Shown one piece after another: positions 16,770-24,567 of a stretch of DNA of 64,000 nt. The stretch is taken from positions 1 to 64,000 of the forward strand of contig QCLO01000003.1 of NCBI GenBank assembly GCA_003214465.1, read 5' to 3'. The notes under the pieces were generated by a model. The model did no database searches, had not been told where the DNA came from, and saw only the letters and a list, made by a program, of their open reading frames with translations. The translations under genes were made by a program, and so were the position numbers. The stretch comes from Acidimicrobiales bacterium AG-414-N20 (GTDB taxonomy: Bacteria > Actinomycetota > Acidimicrobiia > Acidimicrobiales > MedAcidi-G1). Position 1 is the stretch's first letter. The number at the start of each line of letters is the position of its first letter.

Positions 16770-18857
16770 TTAGTTGACGATTAAAAGAGCAGTCATATCA
16801 GGATGCAAAGCACAGAAGAGCGGATAACTCCCGGGTTTCGAAGTGTCAATCTGAAAATTATCCCCAGGGTTTAGAACTCCGGAGTCAAATTCCTGTAATT
16901 CCGGTTTATCAGGGGTACCAGCACTAACAGTATGAGGGACTGAATCACTATTGTTGAAATAGACGCTCTGTCCTGCTTCAACTTCTATTTCGTCTTCAAA
17001 GGCAAAATTCGTAACTAATGACTGCTTTGCGTTCTCGGGGAAATCTTCACCCCTAACCAAAGCTCGGTCTTCGACAGTATTTGTGTCTCCAAAAGGAGCG
17101 ATAGTCGGATTCCACATAGAGAAAACACCTAGCTGATTATCGTGCTCAGAATCCGCCCAAGCATGCATCATCCAACCGAGTGCTTCATGAAATTGACCAC
17201 CTAGAGTTTCACATTCTTCTCGCGGCACGAAAGTATCACTTCCTTGGGAGTTTCTTCGACACAAATTCAGGTGTACATGCCAGTTGTCGAGATCACCTGT
17301 AAAACCTTCTGGATGTTTGTAAACGTCATTGTCTGTTATTGAACCTTCAGAAATATCGGGGGTCGACATAAAAGCACTACCAACCAAAACCATTGGTTTC
17401 CCATCCCAAACTCCATTGTTACATCTTCCAATTGATCCTTCTGGAACAGTTCCATCAGCAACTGCGTATAGCAGGATTTCGGGATTACCCGGATCAAAAC
17501 CGTCGTTGAAAAGGTCAAGGCGATAAAAATGAGAACCCATATTGGGAGTTTGAATTTGATCAGATATGTAACCATTTGCACAAGCATTATTTACGTCTGC
17601 GTGCTCTATTAAAAACTCATTGAGAAGATCGAGTTCAGATACTAATTCTGCTAGCTCTTCAGGTGAAAGCCCCATCTTTTCAGGTATCGGAGAGTTTGAT
17701 TTGAGAAGTTCTTTTAATTCTAGATATGAACATGGAAGAGATTCTTCTTGACATCGATATTGTGGACCTATTGGCCCTTCAACCAGTGTTGGTACAACTC
17801 CTGCTGAAGTTTGACGAAATACATATCTTGTAAATCCTGGAGCGCCTCCCGCAGATGGTTCGAGATTGTCCGGTAGAAGCCAGTCAGCACCGCTTTGATC
17901 AAAAGTTGCCGCTTTGGCTATGTAGTCGTTTAACTGTTCAACGTTTTCTATTGTTAAAGCATCCATAGTCGTAGTTGTAACAACCGCTGAAGTTGAATCT
18001 GTTGAAGTTGCTTCCACGAAAAATAGTTGAAATTCAACAATTGCCGTGTCTTCTACAGATACCACAATCGAGGCAGATGGAGCTTCTACCTCATAGTCGC
18101 TTAGGTTCACCTCAAATTTTCCCACCACCGTAATTATCTGACCCACTAATTGGGCCTGTAACTCTACTTCGATCTGGTTAGTTAATCCGTTAACTGTTAG
18201 AGAACCAGGCACAGTTGAGTCAATTATCTTTGAGTTGTTTAAAGTAATTGTTTCATCAAGAACAAATACTGCATTTGGATGAGTACTGGTATTAAGAGCG
18301 CTTTGAACTTTTGAATCTCGCATAGATCTGTCAGTCCGTAGTTCTGTTAAATCAGCTATTATTTCTGCTTTTGTAAGAGACCCTTCAACGAAGTTAAGAG
18401 TGCCGTCTACCAGTGGAGTTCTTCCTACAGCTGTAACTTCCCCGATGCCTCTCGCGAGTACTTCTTGTATGCGAAAACCTACGAAAGAACTTGTCGATTC
18501 ATCAATTCCAAAAGACCCAATCGTCGTGTCAACAGACCATGTTCCAGCAATGTCAGTTTCTTCATTTGGATCCAGGTCCTGTGTTGTTGATGTCGGAGCA
18601 ATAGTAGTCGGTGTTTCGGTTGTTGAAGTCGGAGCAATAGTAGACGGCGCTTTGGTTGTTGAGGTTGGGGTGAAAGTAGTTGACGGCACAGTTGCTGAGT
18701 TGGTGGTAGTGGTAGCCATTTGAGCGGTGGAGGCAATTTGTATAGCAGATTCGAGATCTGGAGGCGGGGGAGAGTCATCTCGGAGAAGAAACCACCAGCC
18801 AGCAAAAACAGCTATTCCAACGAGAGCAACGGTTATTAAAAGTAGTTTTCTTTTCAT
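16770..18857 (-). CDS. Secreted YceI - unknown domain - cupredoxin fusion protein
   Basis: This 695-residue protein has an N-terminal membrane anchor or signal (KLLLITVALVGIAVFAGWWFLL), then a Thr/Ser/Pro-rich linker (about 45-95) with 12-residue repeats. Residues about 103-285 form a YceI-like lipocalin domain, a fold that binds isoprenoid-type lipids. About 370-610 is a region I do not recognise, with paired cysteines, a WHVHLNLC motif and WMMHAWADSEHD, which could bind metal. The C-terminus (about 615-695) is a cupredoxin with likely copper ligands His642, Cys682, His685 and Met688; the CxxHxxM spacing matches amicyanin-type proteins. It is convergent with the TIGR03085 gene. It probably acts outside the membrane in copper-linked electron transfer or lipid binding. 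Confidence 0.82.
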   Translation of the reverse strand: MKRKLLLITVALVGIAVFAGWWFLLRDDSPPPPDLESAIQIASTAQMATTTTNSATVPSTTFTPTSTTKAPSTIAPTSTTETPTTIAPTSTTQDLDPNEETDIAGTWSVDTTIGSFGIDESTSSFVGFRIQEVLARGIGEVTAVGRTPLVDGTLNFVEGSLTKAEIIADLTELRTDRSMRDSKVQSALNTSTHPNAVFVLDETITLNNSKIIDSTVPGSLTVNGLTNQIEVELQAQLVGQIITVVGKFEVNLSDYEVEAPSASIVVSVEDTAIVEFQLFFVEATSTDSTSAVVTTTTMDALTIENVEQLNDYIAKAATFDQSGADWLLPDNLEPSAGGAPGFTRYVFRQTSAGVVPTLVEGPIGPQYRCQEESLPCSYLELKELLKSNSPIPEKMGLSPEELAELVSELDLLNEFLIEHADVNNACANGYISDQIQTPNMGSHFYRLDLFNDGFDPGNPEILLYAVADGTVPEGSIGRCNNGVWDGKPMVLVGSAFMSTPDISEGSITDNDVYKHPEGFTGDLDNWHVHLNLCRRNSQGSDTFVPREECETLGGQFHEALGWMMHAWADSEHDNQLGVFSMWNPTIAPFGDTNTVEDRALVRGEDFPENAKQSLVTNFAFEDEIEVEAGQSVYFNNSDSVPHTVSAGTPDKPELQEFDSGVLNPGDNFQIDTSKPGSYPLFCALHPDMTALLIVN
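18579..18668 (-). repeat. 36-bp in-frame tandem repeat encoding a Thr/Pro-rich linker
   Basis: Residues 64-93 of the YceI-cupredoxin protein are two full copies and one partial copy of a 12-residue unit (PTSTTKAPSTIA, PTSTTETPTTIA, PTSTTQ). The DNA copies are imperfect, so this is an old or diversified repeat. Such linkers are common spacers in exported proteins and can vary in copy number between strains. Confidence 0.8.
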
Positions 18858-19014
18858 TTATTATCGATTTGCCTTTCATTACATACTAGAAGAATTAAAG
18901 TGACGATCACTCTGTTACTGCCAATTAGAATGAAACTGAGTTAAGGATTTTGATTTTCAGAATTTTGAAACAAGTAATCAATTTTTATTTATAGATATTG
19001 TCCGAGGTAGATAA

Positions 19015-19692
19015 ATGATCATGAATGAAGAACTGCAACTTCGCTCACAGAAAACAGCGGTGAGCAAAGCAGCTTCGGTTGTATACGCAGTTACGAGGTT
19101 TCTTCTACGTGTGTTTCTTTGGTCTTATCTACGTGTTGAAGTTTCCGGAAAGGATAATCTTTCCGGAAAAGACGCCTTAATTATGGCACCAGTTCATCGC
19201 TCTAATCTTGATTCAATTTTGTTAGCACCAGTTCATAAGAGAAGAATGAGAGCGTTGGCAAAAGAGGACCTTTTTAAGTTTCGTCCATTTGCTTGGTACC
19301 TTTCAGCTTTAGGTGCATTCCCTATAAGAAGAGGAAGTGCCGATAGAGAGTCGGTAAAAATTGCTAAAACTCTTCTAGACAATGGCGCAACTCTCCTTGT
19401 TTTCCCCGAGGGGACACGTCAGGAAGGAGATCAAATAGGCGAACTTTTTGATGGAACTGCATATCTGGCTGCAAAAAGTGGAGTTCCTGTTGTACCCATC
19501 GGTATTTCTGGAACTGAAAAAGCTATGGGATCAGGCAGTAAACTACCCAAACCGTATAAGGTCAGAATTTGTGTTGGTTCTCCAATACCTGCTCCAGATA
19601 AAAACTCAAAACGCAGCGCATTAAGCAATTGGACACAACGGTTAACCTTGGAGCTTCAAGCCGCACAAGACGCCGCTAAGACATCCGTCTAA
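19015..19692 (+). CDS. plsC: 1-acyl-sn-glycerol-3-phosphate acyltransferase (PlsC family)
   Basis: This enzyme adds the second acyl chain in phosphatidic acid synthesis. It has the acyltransferase motif I with HxxxxD (VHRSNLDS), motif II around GAFPIRRG, motif III FPEGTR and motif IV VPVVPIGISG. The N-terminal segment (ASVVYAVTRFLLRVFLWSYL) is hydrophobic and likely anchors the protein to the membrane. It is 225 residues, normal for the family. It lies divergent to the YceI gene and upstream of two DMT transporters, with no clear functional link. Confidence 0.88.
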   Translation: MIMNEELQLRSQKTAVSKAASVVYAVTRFLLRVFLWSYLRVEVSGKDNLSGKDALIMAPVHRSNLDSILLAPVHKRRMRALAKEDLFKFRPFAWYLSALGAFPIRRGSADRESVKIAKTLLDNGATLLVFPEGTRQEGDQIGELFDGTAYLAAKSGVPVVPIGISGTEKAMGSGSKLPKPYKVRICVGSPIPAPDKNSKRSALSNWTQRLTLELQAAQDAAKTSV

Positions 19693-19730
19693 CAGCTCAG
19701 ACTCAAATAACGAAAATCAGATCTTATTAA

Positions 19731-20621
19731 ATGAAAATAAATTTTATTTCAAACAAAGTTTTTCTAGGGAGAGTGAGCTCAGTCGTTGCTATAACTCTGA
19801 TGGCTCTTGCTCCTAGCATAATAAAACTTTCAGAAATGGAAATTTTTAGACTCATCTTCTGGAGACTTTTAGTAGCAAGTTTTTTTTATTTCAGCCTCTA
19901 TATTTTTACTAAACGGAAGCTCTCTTTCAAAGAAGTTCGTTTCTCGCTTATAGGAGGGCTAGTTTTTGGATTTCAGCTGATTTTATTTTTCTCTTCTTTG
20001 CGTGAAACTAGCGTCTTGAATGCAATGGTTATTGGTTCTCTTCAACCAATAATTTTCTTATTTATAGCTACTCGTTTTTTTAACGAAAGACCTTCTCGTT
20101 CGATTTACTATTGGTCATTTTTAAGTCTTGCGGGTACTGCTTTGACAATCCAAACAGGTAGAGAAGCGGGAGTCACTAGCCTTTCAGGTGATGTTCTAGC
20201 TTTTTTCGGAATGCTAATGTTCTGCTTGTACTTTGTGGTTAGTAAGAAAGCAAGAACAGAAATTGATTCTGTTCCTTATCAGTTGTGGTTAACTATTTTT
20301 GCTTTAATTCCTGTCTCCATTGCTGCTTTGTCATTCGGTGAAGGACTATCGCCGCCTACTGGCAAAGAATGGTTCCCTGTTCTGATAATTTCCTTAATTC
20401 CAGGAACTGGTCACCTTCTGCAAAATTTTGCTCATGGTCACGTTTCGCTTGTTTTAATGGGACTTATAAATCTTTTAGCTGTTGCAATTGTTCCTCTTTA
20501 TGCATGGTGGTTACTAGAGGAAAAACCTGGTTTAGTTCAGTTATTAGGAATTGCAATAGTAATAGGAACACTAGCGATGGTTGTAAGTCGCCCAACTAGA
20601 GAGTTAACGGGAATTAGTTAG
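19731..20621 (+). CDS. EamA / DMT-family transporter
   Basis: This is an integral membrane protein with about ten hydrophobic segments in two homologous EamA halves; the motif SVVAITLMALAPSIIKL opens the first half and the loop FRLIFWRLLVASFF is typical. Members export or import metabolites such as amino acids and purines, but the substrate here is unknown. The stop codon is directly followed by the ATG of the next transporter, so the two are cotranscribed and may be translationally coupled. Confidence 0.85.
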   Translation: MKINFISNKVFLGRVSSVVAITLMALAPSIIKLSEMEIFRLIFWRLLVASFFYFSLYIFTKRKLSFKEVRFSLIGGLVFGFQLILFFSSLRETSVLNAMVIGSLQPIIFLFIATRFFNERPSRSIYYWSFLSLAGTALTIQTGREAGVTSLSGDVLAFFGMLMFCLYFVVSKKARTEIDSVPYQLWLTIFALIPVSIAALSFGEGLSPPTGKEWFPVLIISLIPGTGHLLQNFAHGHVSLVLMGLINLLAVAIVPLYAWWLLEEKPGLVQLLGIAIVIGTLAMVVSRPTRELTGIS

Positions 20622-21506
20622 ATGAACAAAGGTCTAATACAGGCTGTCGGTGCTTATACGATTTGGGGACTTTCCCCAATTTTTTGGAAAGGCCTATCAG
20701 AGATTCCAGCAATGTACTCGCTAGCTCATCGAATGTTTTGGACTTTCGTGGTGATGGCATTACTGCAAATGTTGAGACGTTCATGGCCAATGTTTAGGGA
20801 ACAGAACTCAAGCAAACGCTCACAAATAATCGGGGTCATGTCAGCTCTACTGCTCGGGACAAATTGGCTCATTTGGGTCTGGGCTATGAATGTAGATCGA
20901 GTAGTTGAAGGAAGTTTGGGTTATTTCATCAACCCTCTAGTAAGTGTTTTCTTAGGAGTGGTTTTCTTAGGAGAGTCACTCCGTCGAAGACAATGGTTGG
21001 CGATATCTCTGGCGGCAATTGGTGTTTTATGGTTAACGGTTTCAGTTGGTTCATTGCCATGGGTCTCTTTAGTCCTTGCAGGTACTTTTGGTTTTTATGG
21101 CCTTTCAAAAAAACTAACGGAACAGACCCCAATAAACGGTCTTACATCTGAGATGCTTGTGATGCTTTTGCCAGCACTTACTTACCTGTTGATTTGTTCG
21201 TTTAATGGGAGTCAAAATTTAAACGAAATAGATTCTATCGAAATATTACTTTTAATTACCAGCGGTTTTTTTACAGCAGCACCACTTTTATTGTTTGCAA
21301 ATGCAGTCAAAGAAGTTCCACTGAGTGTTATTGGGCTATTGCAGTTTTTGGCTCCAACTGCTCAGTTTCTTCTTGGAGTATTGGCTTACGACGAACCGTT
21401 CGACATGATGCAATTAGTCGGCTTTATAATTATTTGGTCGGCTTTAATAATTTTTGTAACCGACAGCTTCACCTCGTCCAAGAAATTAAATGCAGGTAAA
21501 AACTAG
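20622..21506 (+). CDS. rarD: RarD-type EamA transporter
   Basis: This is a second DMT-family transporter that resembles RarD (the chloramphenicol-sensitivity protein family): it starts GLIQAVGAYTIWGLSPIFWKGL and continues HRMFWTFVVMALLQ and WLIWVWAMNVDRVVEGSLGYFINPLVSV, which are the family's most conserved stretches. It has about ten membrane segments and 294 residues. It begins immediately after the stop of the previous transporter. Its substrate is unknown. Confidence 0.88.
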   Translation: MNKGLIQAVGAYTIWGLSPIFWKGLSEIPAMYSLAHRMFWTFVVMALLQMLRRSWPMFREQNSSKRSQIIGVMSALLLGTNWLIWVWAMNVDRVVEGSLGYFINPLVSVFLGVVFLGESLRRRQWLAISLAAIGVLWLTVSVGSLPWVSLVLAGTFGFYGLSKKLTEQTPINGLTSEMLVMLLPALTYLLICSFNGSQNLNEIDSIEILLLITSGFFTAAPLLLFANAVKEVPLSVIGLLQFLAPTAQFLLGVLAYDEPFDMMQLVGFIIIWSALIIFVTDSFTSSKKLNAGKN

Positions 21507-21508
21507 TC

Positions 21509-21928
21509 TTAATTCAGTTCAGCCATTGCTTCTTTCACGAAAGGCCGAATTTCTGAATCAAGTTCTCTTTTATTGATTGAACGCGAAGAAATAACTTTCG
21601 CGCCTTTAGCTTCCAAGAAGCTGGAGAATTTCGATGCTGCCTTTCCGGGATTTACTGCATGAGTCATAAAAGCAACTACATTTTTGCCCCACAGAGGAGG
21701 AATGAGGTTTAGCTTCCCTATGTCACCGGGACGATGTCCAAAAAGAATTAAACCATCTACCCATGTTCCTACGAAAATAAGATCAGCATCAGCTAACTCT
21801 TTAAAATCCAGATTTTCTGTTGATCTTACGGTTACTTTGTTTTCTGATGAAGCGATTGCTCCACCTATAAGTTCTGCAGCTTTTTTTGTATTGCCGGAAC
21901 GGCTTTGGTGTATTACAACAATGTTCAT
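21509..21928 (-). CDS. Flavodoxin-like protein
   Basis: The N-terminus carries the FMN phosphate-binding loop HQSRSGNTKKAAELIGGAI, followed by the GTWVDGLILFGHRPGD segment that should contact the flavin ring. The protein is 139 residues, within flavodoxin range. ATG at 21928 is chosen because an AGAGG site lies eight bases upstream; a TTG two codons earlier is less likely. It is a probable one-electron carrier or a flavodoxin-like regulator of redox enzymes; partner unknown. Confidence 0.8.
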   Translation of the reverse strand: MNIVVIHQSRSGNTKKAAELIGGAIASSENKVTVRSTENLDFKELADADLIFVGTWVDGLILFGHRPGDIGKLNLIPPLWGKNVVAFMTHAVNPGKAASKFSSFLEAKGAKVISSRSINKRELDSEIRPFVKEAMAELN

Positions 21929-22028
21929 CTGCAAAACCTCTTATATGCATCTATGGTAGAAAGCACCAGTTGAAACCGATGCAGTTGAAAGTGTATCAAC
22001 TAGGTATAGCCGGTAAATAGGGGTTTAA

Positions 22029-22763
22029 ATGGGCAAATTAGAAAAAAAGATTGCATTAATAACCGGAGCAGGTTCTGGTATTGGTAAAGCTGCAGCGAAA
22101 AAGTTTGCTGATGAAGGTGCGCTAGTCGTGGTTCAGGACTTTAATAAAGCCTCCGCTGAGGAGGTTTCTTCAAGTCTTTCAGGTTCAGGGCATTTTGCAT
22201 TAGGTGGTGATGTTTCTAACGAACAGGAAATGGAAGATGTTTTTTCGGAAGTCGAAAAGAGATGTGAAAGGCTTGATGTCTTAGTGAATAATGCCGGTGT
22301 GTCTGGCAGTCCTGAGGGTTTAGGAAGTATCACTTACGACTCTTTCATGAGGATGCTTGCGGTCAATATGGGCGGAACTTTCATTTGCACACAGGCTGCT
22401 CTGCCGTTAATGAATTCAGGTGGCTCTATAGTCAATCTTTCTAGTATTGCTGGTTTAGCCGGATGGGGACCGGTGCATTATGCATCAGCAAAAGGGGCAA
22501 TTCTAGGTTTCACCAGAGCTTCAGCTCGCGAATTGGGAGGATTAGGAATTCGTATTAATGCTGTAGCACCTGGGGTGGTCGAAACACCAATGACCGAGGA
22601 TCTGGATGAAGCACTGTTAGCTCCGTTAATAATGATGAGTCCGCTTGGTCGGATAGGACAAGCAGATGAGATCGCTGCAGCAATTCTTTACTTAGCGTGC
22701 GATGATAGTTCTTTTGTTACAGGCCAGTGGATCTCACCAAATGGTGGTTTAGTAACTATTTAG
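22029..22763 (+). CDS. Short-chain dehydrogenase/reductase (SDR, FabG-like)
   Basis: This classical SDR has TGAGSGIGKAAAKKFA, VLVNNAGVSG, NLSSIAG with YASAKGA as the catalytic Ser/Tyr/Lys set, and the C-terminal DDSSFVTGQWISPNGG. The residue after strand 2 is Asp (VVQDF), favouring NAD(H). Length 244. It is convergent with the haloalkane dehalogenase and overlaps its 3' end by eight bases. It could oxidise the alcohol released by dehalogenation, but that is only positional inference. Confidence 0.87.
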   Translation: MGKLEKKIALITGAGSGIGKAAAKKFADEGALVVVQDFNKASAEEVSSSLSGSGHFALGGDVSNEQEMEDVFSEVEKRCERLDVLVNNAGVSGSPEGLGSITYDSFMRMLAVNMGGTFICTQAALPLMNSGGSIVNLSSIAGLAGWGPVHYASAKGAILGFTRASARELGGLGIRINAVAPGVVETPMTEDLDEALLAPLIMMSPLGRIGQADEIAAAILYLACDDSSFVTGQWISPNGGLVTI

Positions 22764-23670
22764 AAGTCGATCTGGCTATCAGATCAATCAGGATTCTGAC
22801 AACTTGATCGGGTTGGTCTTCCTGAAGGAAATGGCCTGCATTTTTAACTGTTGTATGAGGCTGGTCGTCAGTACCTGGAATGTTTGATATAAAAGCTTTT
22901 TCACCTCCACGGGTAACAGGATCTTGATCGCTGAAAGCACAGATCACCGGTTTGTCGAAGTTTTTTAGCACTTCCCACGCTTTTTGATTAGAAGGTGAGG
23001 AAGGATCTTCTGGAGAAGTAGGGACAAGAGACGGCCAGATTCTTGCTCCTTCTTTAAAAGAATCATCAGGGAAAGGGGCATTGTATGCATCAATAACTTC
23101 TGGGGGTAAATCTGTTAGACATCCTCCGTTAATGATGTTTCCTATTGGAAAATTTTCTGCAGTTTGTGAAAATTTTTGCCAGGCCATAAAAGCTTCTGTG
23201 GGTGAAGCATTACCGTCAGGCAAACCTGTGTTTGACAAAACCAGACCTGAAAATTTCTTTGGGTTTGCAGCTACTAGGCGTAGACCAATTAGTCCACCCC
23301 AATCTTGACCAAAAAAGAAAATCTCTTCAGGAGCATTTGCATCTAACCAATTTTGCATCCACGTAACGTGCCTTTCGTATGTGTAATCAACTTGGGTCGA
23401 AGGTTTATCTGATTTTCCGAAACCGACTTGGTCTGGAACCAATGATCTGATTCCAGCATCAGCTAGACCCGACATTATGTTTCTGTAAAGAAAACCCCAA
23501 GTTGGTTCACCGTGCAGTAAAAGAATTGTAGGAGCATCCGAAGGGCCTGATTCAACATGGTGTATTCGTAAGGTGCCGCCATCTCCATCTGGTACTTCTG
23601 TAAAGTGCGGTTCGTAAGGCCAGTCGATTAGATCCTGAAATTGTTTGTCGGGTGTTCTTAAAACTTTCAT
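22756..23670 (-). CDS. Haloalkane dehalogenase, subfamily I type (DhlA-like)
   Basis: This alpha/beta hydrolase should cleave carbon-halogen bonds to give an alcohol and halide. The N-terminus (VLRTPDKQFQDLIDWPY) resembles DhlA. The oxyanion motif is HGEPTWGFLYRN, the nucleophile elbow FGQDWGGLIG gives Asp123 followed by the halide-binding Trp124, the likely acid is Asp250 in SDQDPVT, and the catalytic histidine is His280 in AGHFLQEDQPD. Length 304. The family call is firm; the natural substrate is unknown and some members have other hydrolase activities. A second dehalogenase of another subfamily is found at 33658-34539. Confidence 0.87.
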   Translation of the reverse strand: MKVLRTPDKQFQDLIDWPYEPHFTEVPDGDGGTLRIHHVESGPSDAPTILLLHGEPTWGFLYRNIMSGLADAGIRSLVPDQVGFGKSDKPSTQVDYTYERHVTWMQNWLDANAPEEIFFFGQDWGGLIGLRLVAANPKKFSGLVLSNTGLPDGNASPTEAFMAWQKFSQTAENFPIGNIINGGCLTDLPPEVIDAYNAPFPDDSFKEGARIWPSLVPTSPEDPSSPSNQKAWEVLKNFDKPVICAFSDQDPVTRGGEKAFISNIPGTDDQPHTTVKNAGHFLQEDQPDQVVRILIDLIARSTSK

Positions 23671-23688
23671 TGTGGGGAAATGCCCTTT

Positions 23689-24510
23689 CTAATCGAAGAG
23701 AATGTCTAGAGATTGGTCAAACGTTTTTGTGTCATCGAGCGAAGCTGCCTCAAACGAATTAATCCAAGTCAAACTTGCATAATCATTCATAACAGCGCCG
23801 ACATCAGTTTCGATTGGTTGAGTTACAGGGTCACCCCAAGACATTTCAACTCTGTATGAGTTTTCGTGCCCAGGCTTCGGTGCCAATTTAGCTCCTTTCA
23901 TTGAACGAGTTGAATTTTTTGCTACTTCTGTGTAACGCCACCCTTTTAATTCATCCAATGGTTTATTTGGGACATTGATATTTAAAACTGCTGGTTCTTT
24001 TGGAGGGTTAGAAATAATTGCACCCACAGCTATTCTGGCAACTTCGGCAGCAGTTTCCCAAACCTGATTCTTAAGGACCTCTTCGATGCCTTGTCCTTCA
24101 ATTCCCCAGCCTGTAACCGCTTGGCTTACAGCTACACCTGTTATTCCAGCGTTTCTAGCAGTGAAAGCGGCACCGATGGTTCCAGAGTGGTAGATAGAAT
24201 TTCCAACATTACTGCCGGGATTAATGCCTGCAACCACAAGGTCAAAGGAATCTTCTAAAACCCCCCTTGTCGCATACATGACGCAAAGAGCAGGTGGTCC
24301 GCTTACAGACCAAGACTTTTCAATTTTGTCAATATTGACTTGATGGACTTCTGGCCTAGAAATATGAAGTGCCCCTATAGCTGCTCCAGCACCTGAGTAC
24401 TCTTGGTCAGGTGCAGCAATTGTTACTTCACCGAGATCAAGCAAAGAACGGGCTAAGACGTGAAGCCCTACTGAATCAATTCCATCATCATTGGTAACTA
24501 GTATCTTCAC
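23689..24510 (-). CDS. surE: 5'-nucleotidase SurE
   Basis: SurE is a metal-dependent nucleoside monophosphate phosphatase linked to stationary-phase survival. The N-terminus KILVTNDDGIDSVGL has the metal-binding Asp-Asp pair, followed by VTIAAPDQEYSGAGAAI and the conserved VVAGINPGSNVGNSIYHSGTIGAAFTAR segment (GINxGxN and SGT motifs). GTG at 24510, giving MKILVTNDDG, matches the family start better than the TTG two codons earlier. The length of 273 residues is normal. It lies between the dehalogenase and the ABC-F gene. Confidence 0.93.
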   Translation of the reverse strand: MKILVTNDDGIDSVGLHVLARSLLDLGEVTIAAPDQEYSGAGAAIGALHISRPEVHQVNIDKIEKSWSVSGPPALCVMYATRGVLEDSFDLVVAGINPGSNVGNSIYHSGTIGAAFTARNAGITGVAVSQAVTGWGIEGQGIEEVLKNQVWETAAEVARIAVGAIISNPPKEPAVLNINVPNKPLDELKGWRYTEVAKNSTRSMKGAKLAPKPGHENSYRVEMSWGDPVTQPIETDVGAVMNDYASLTWINSFEAASLDDTKTFDQSLDILFD

Positions 24511-24567
24511 ACCCAAGACCGTATCTACAACATTGCTTGTTTAGGTTAAAACTCTAATAACAGGAGA

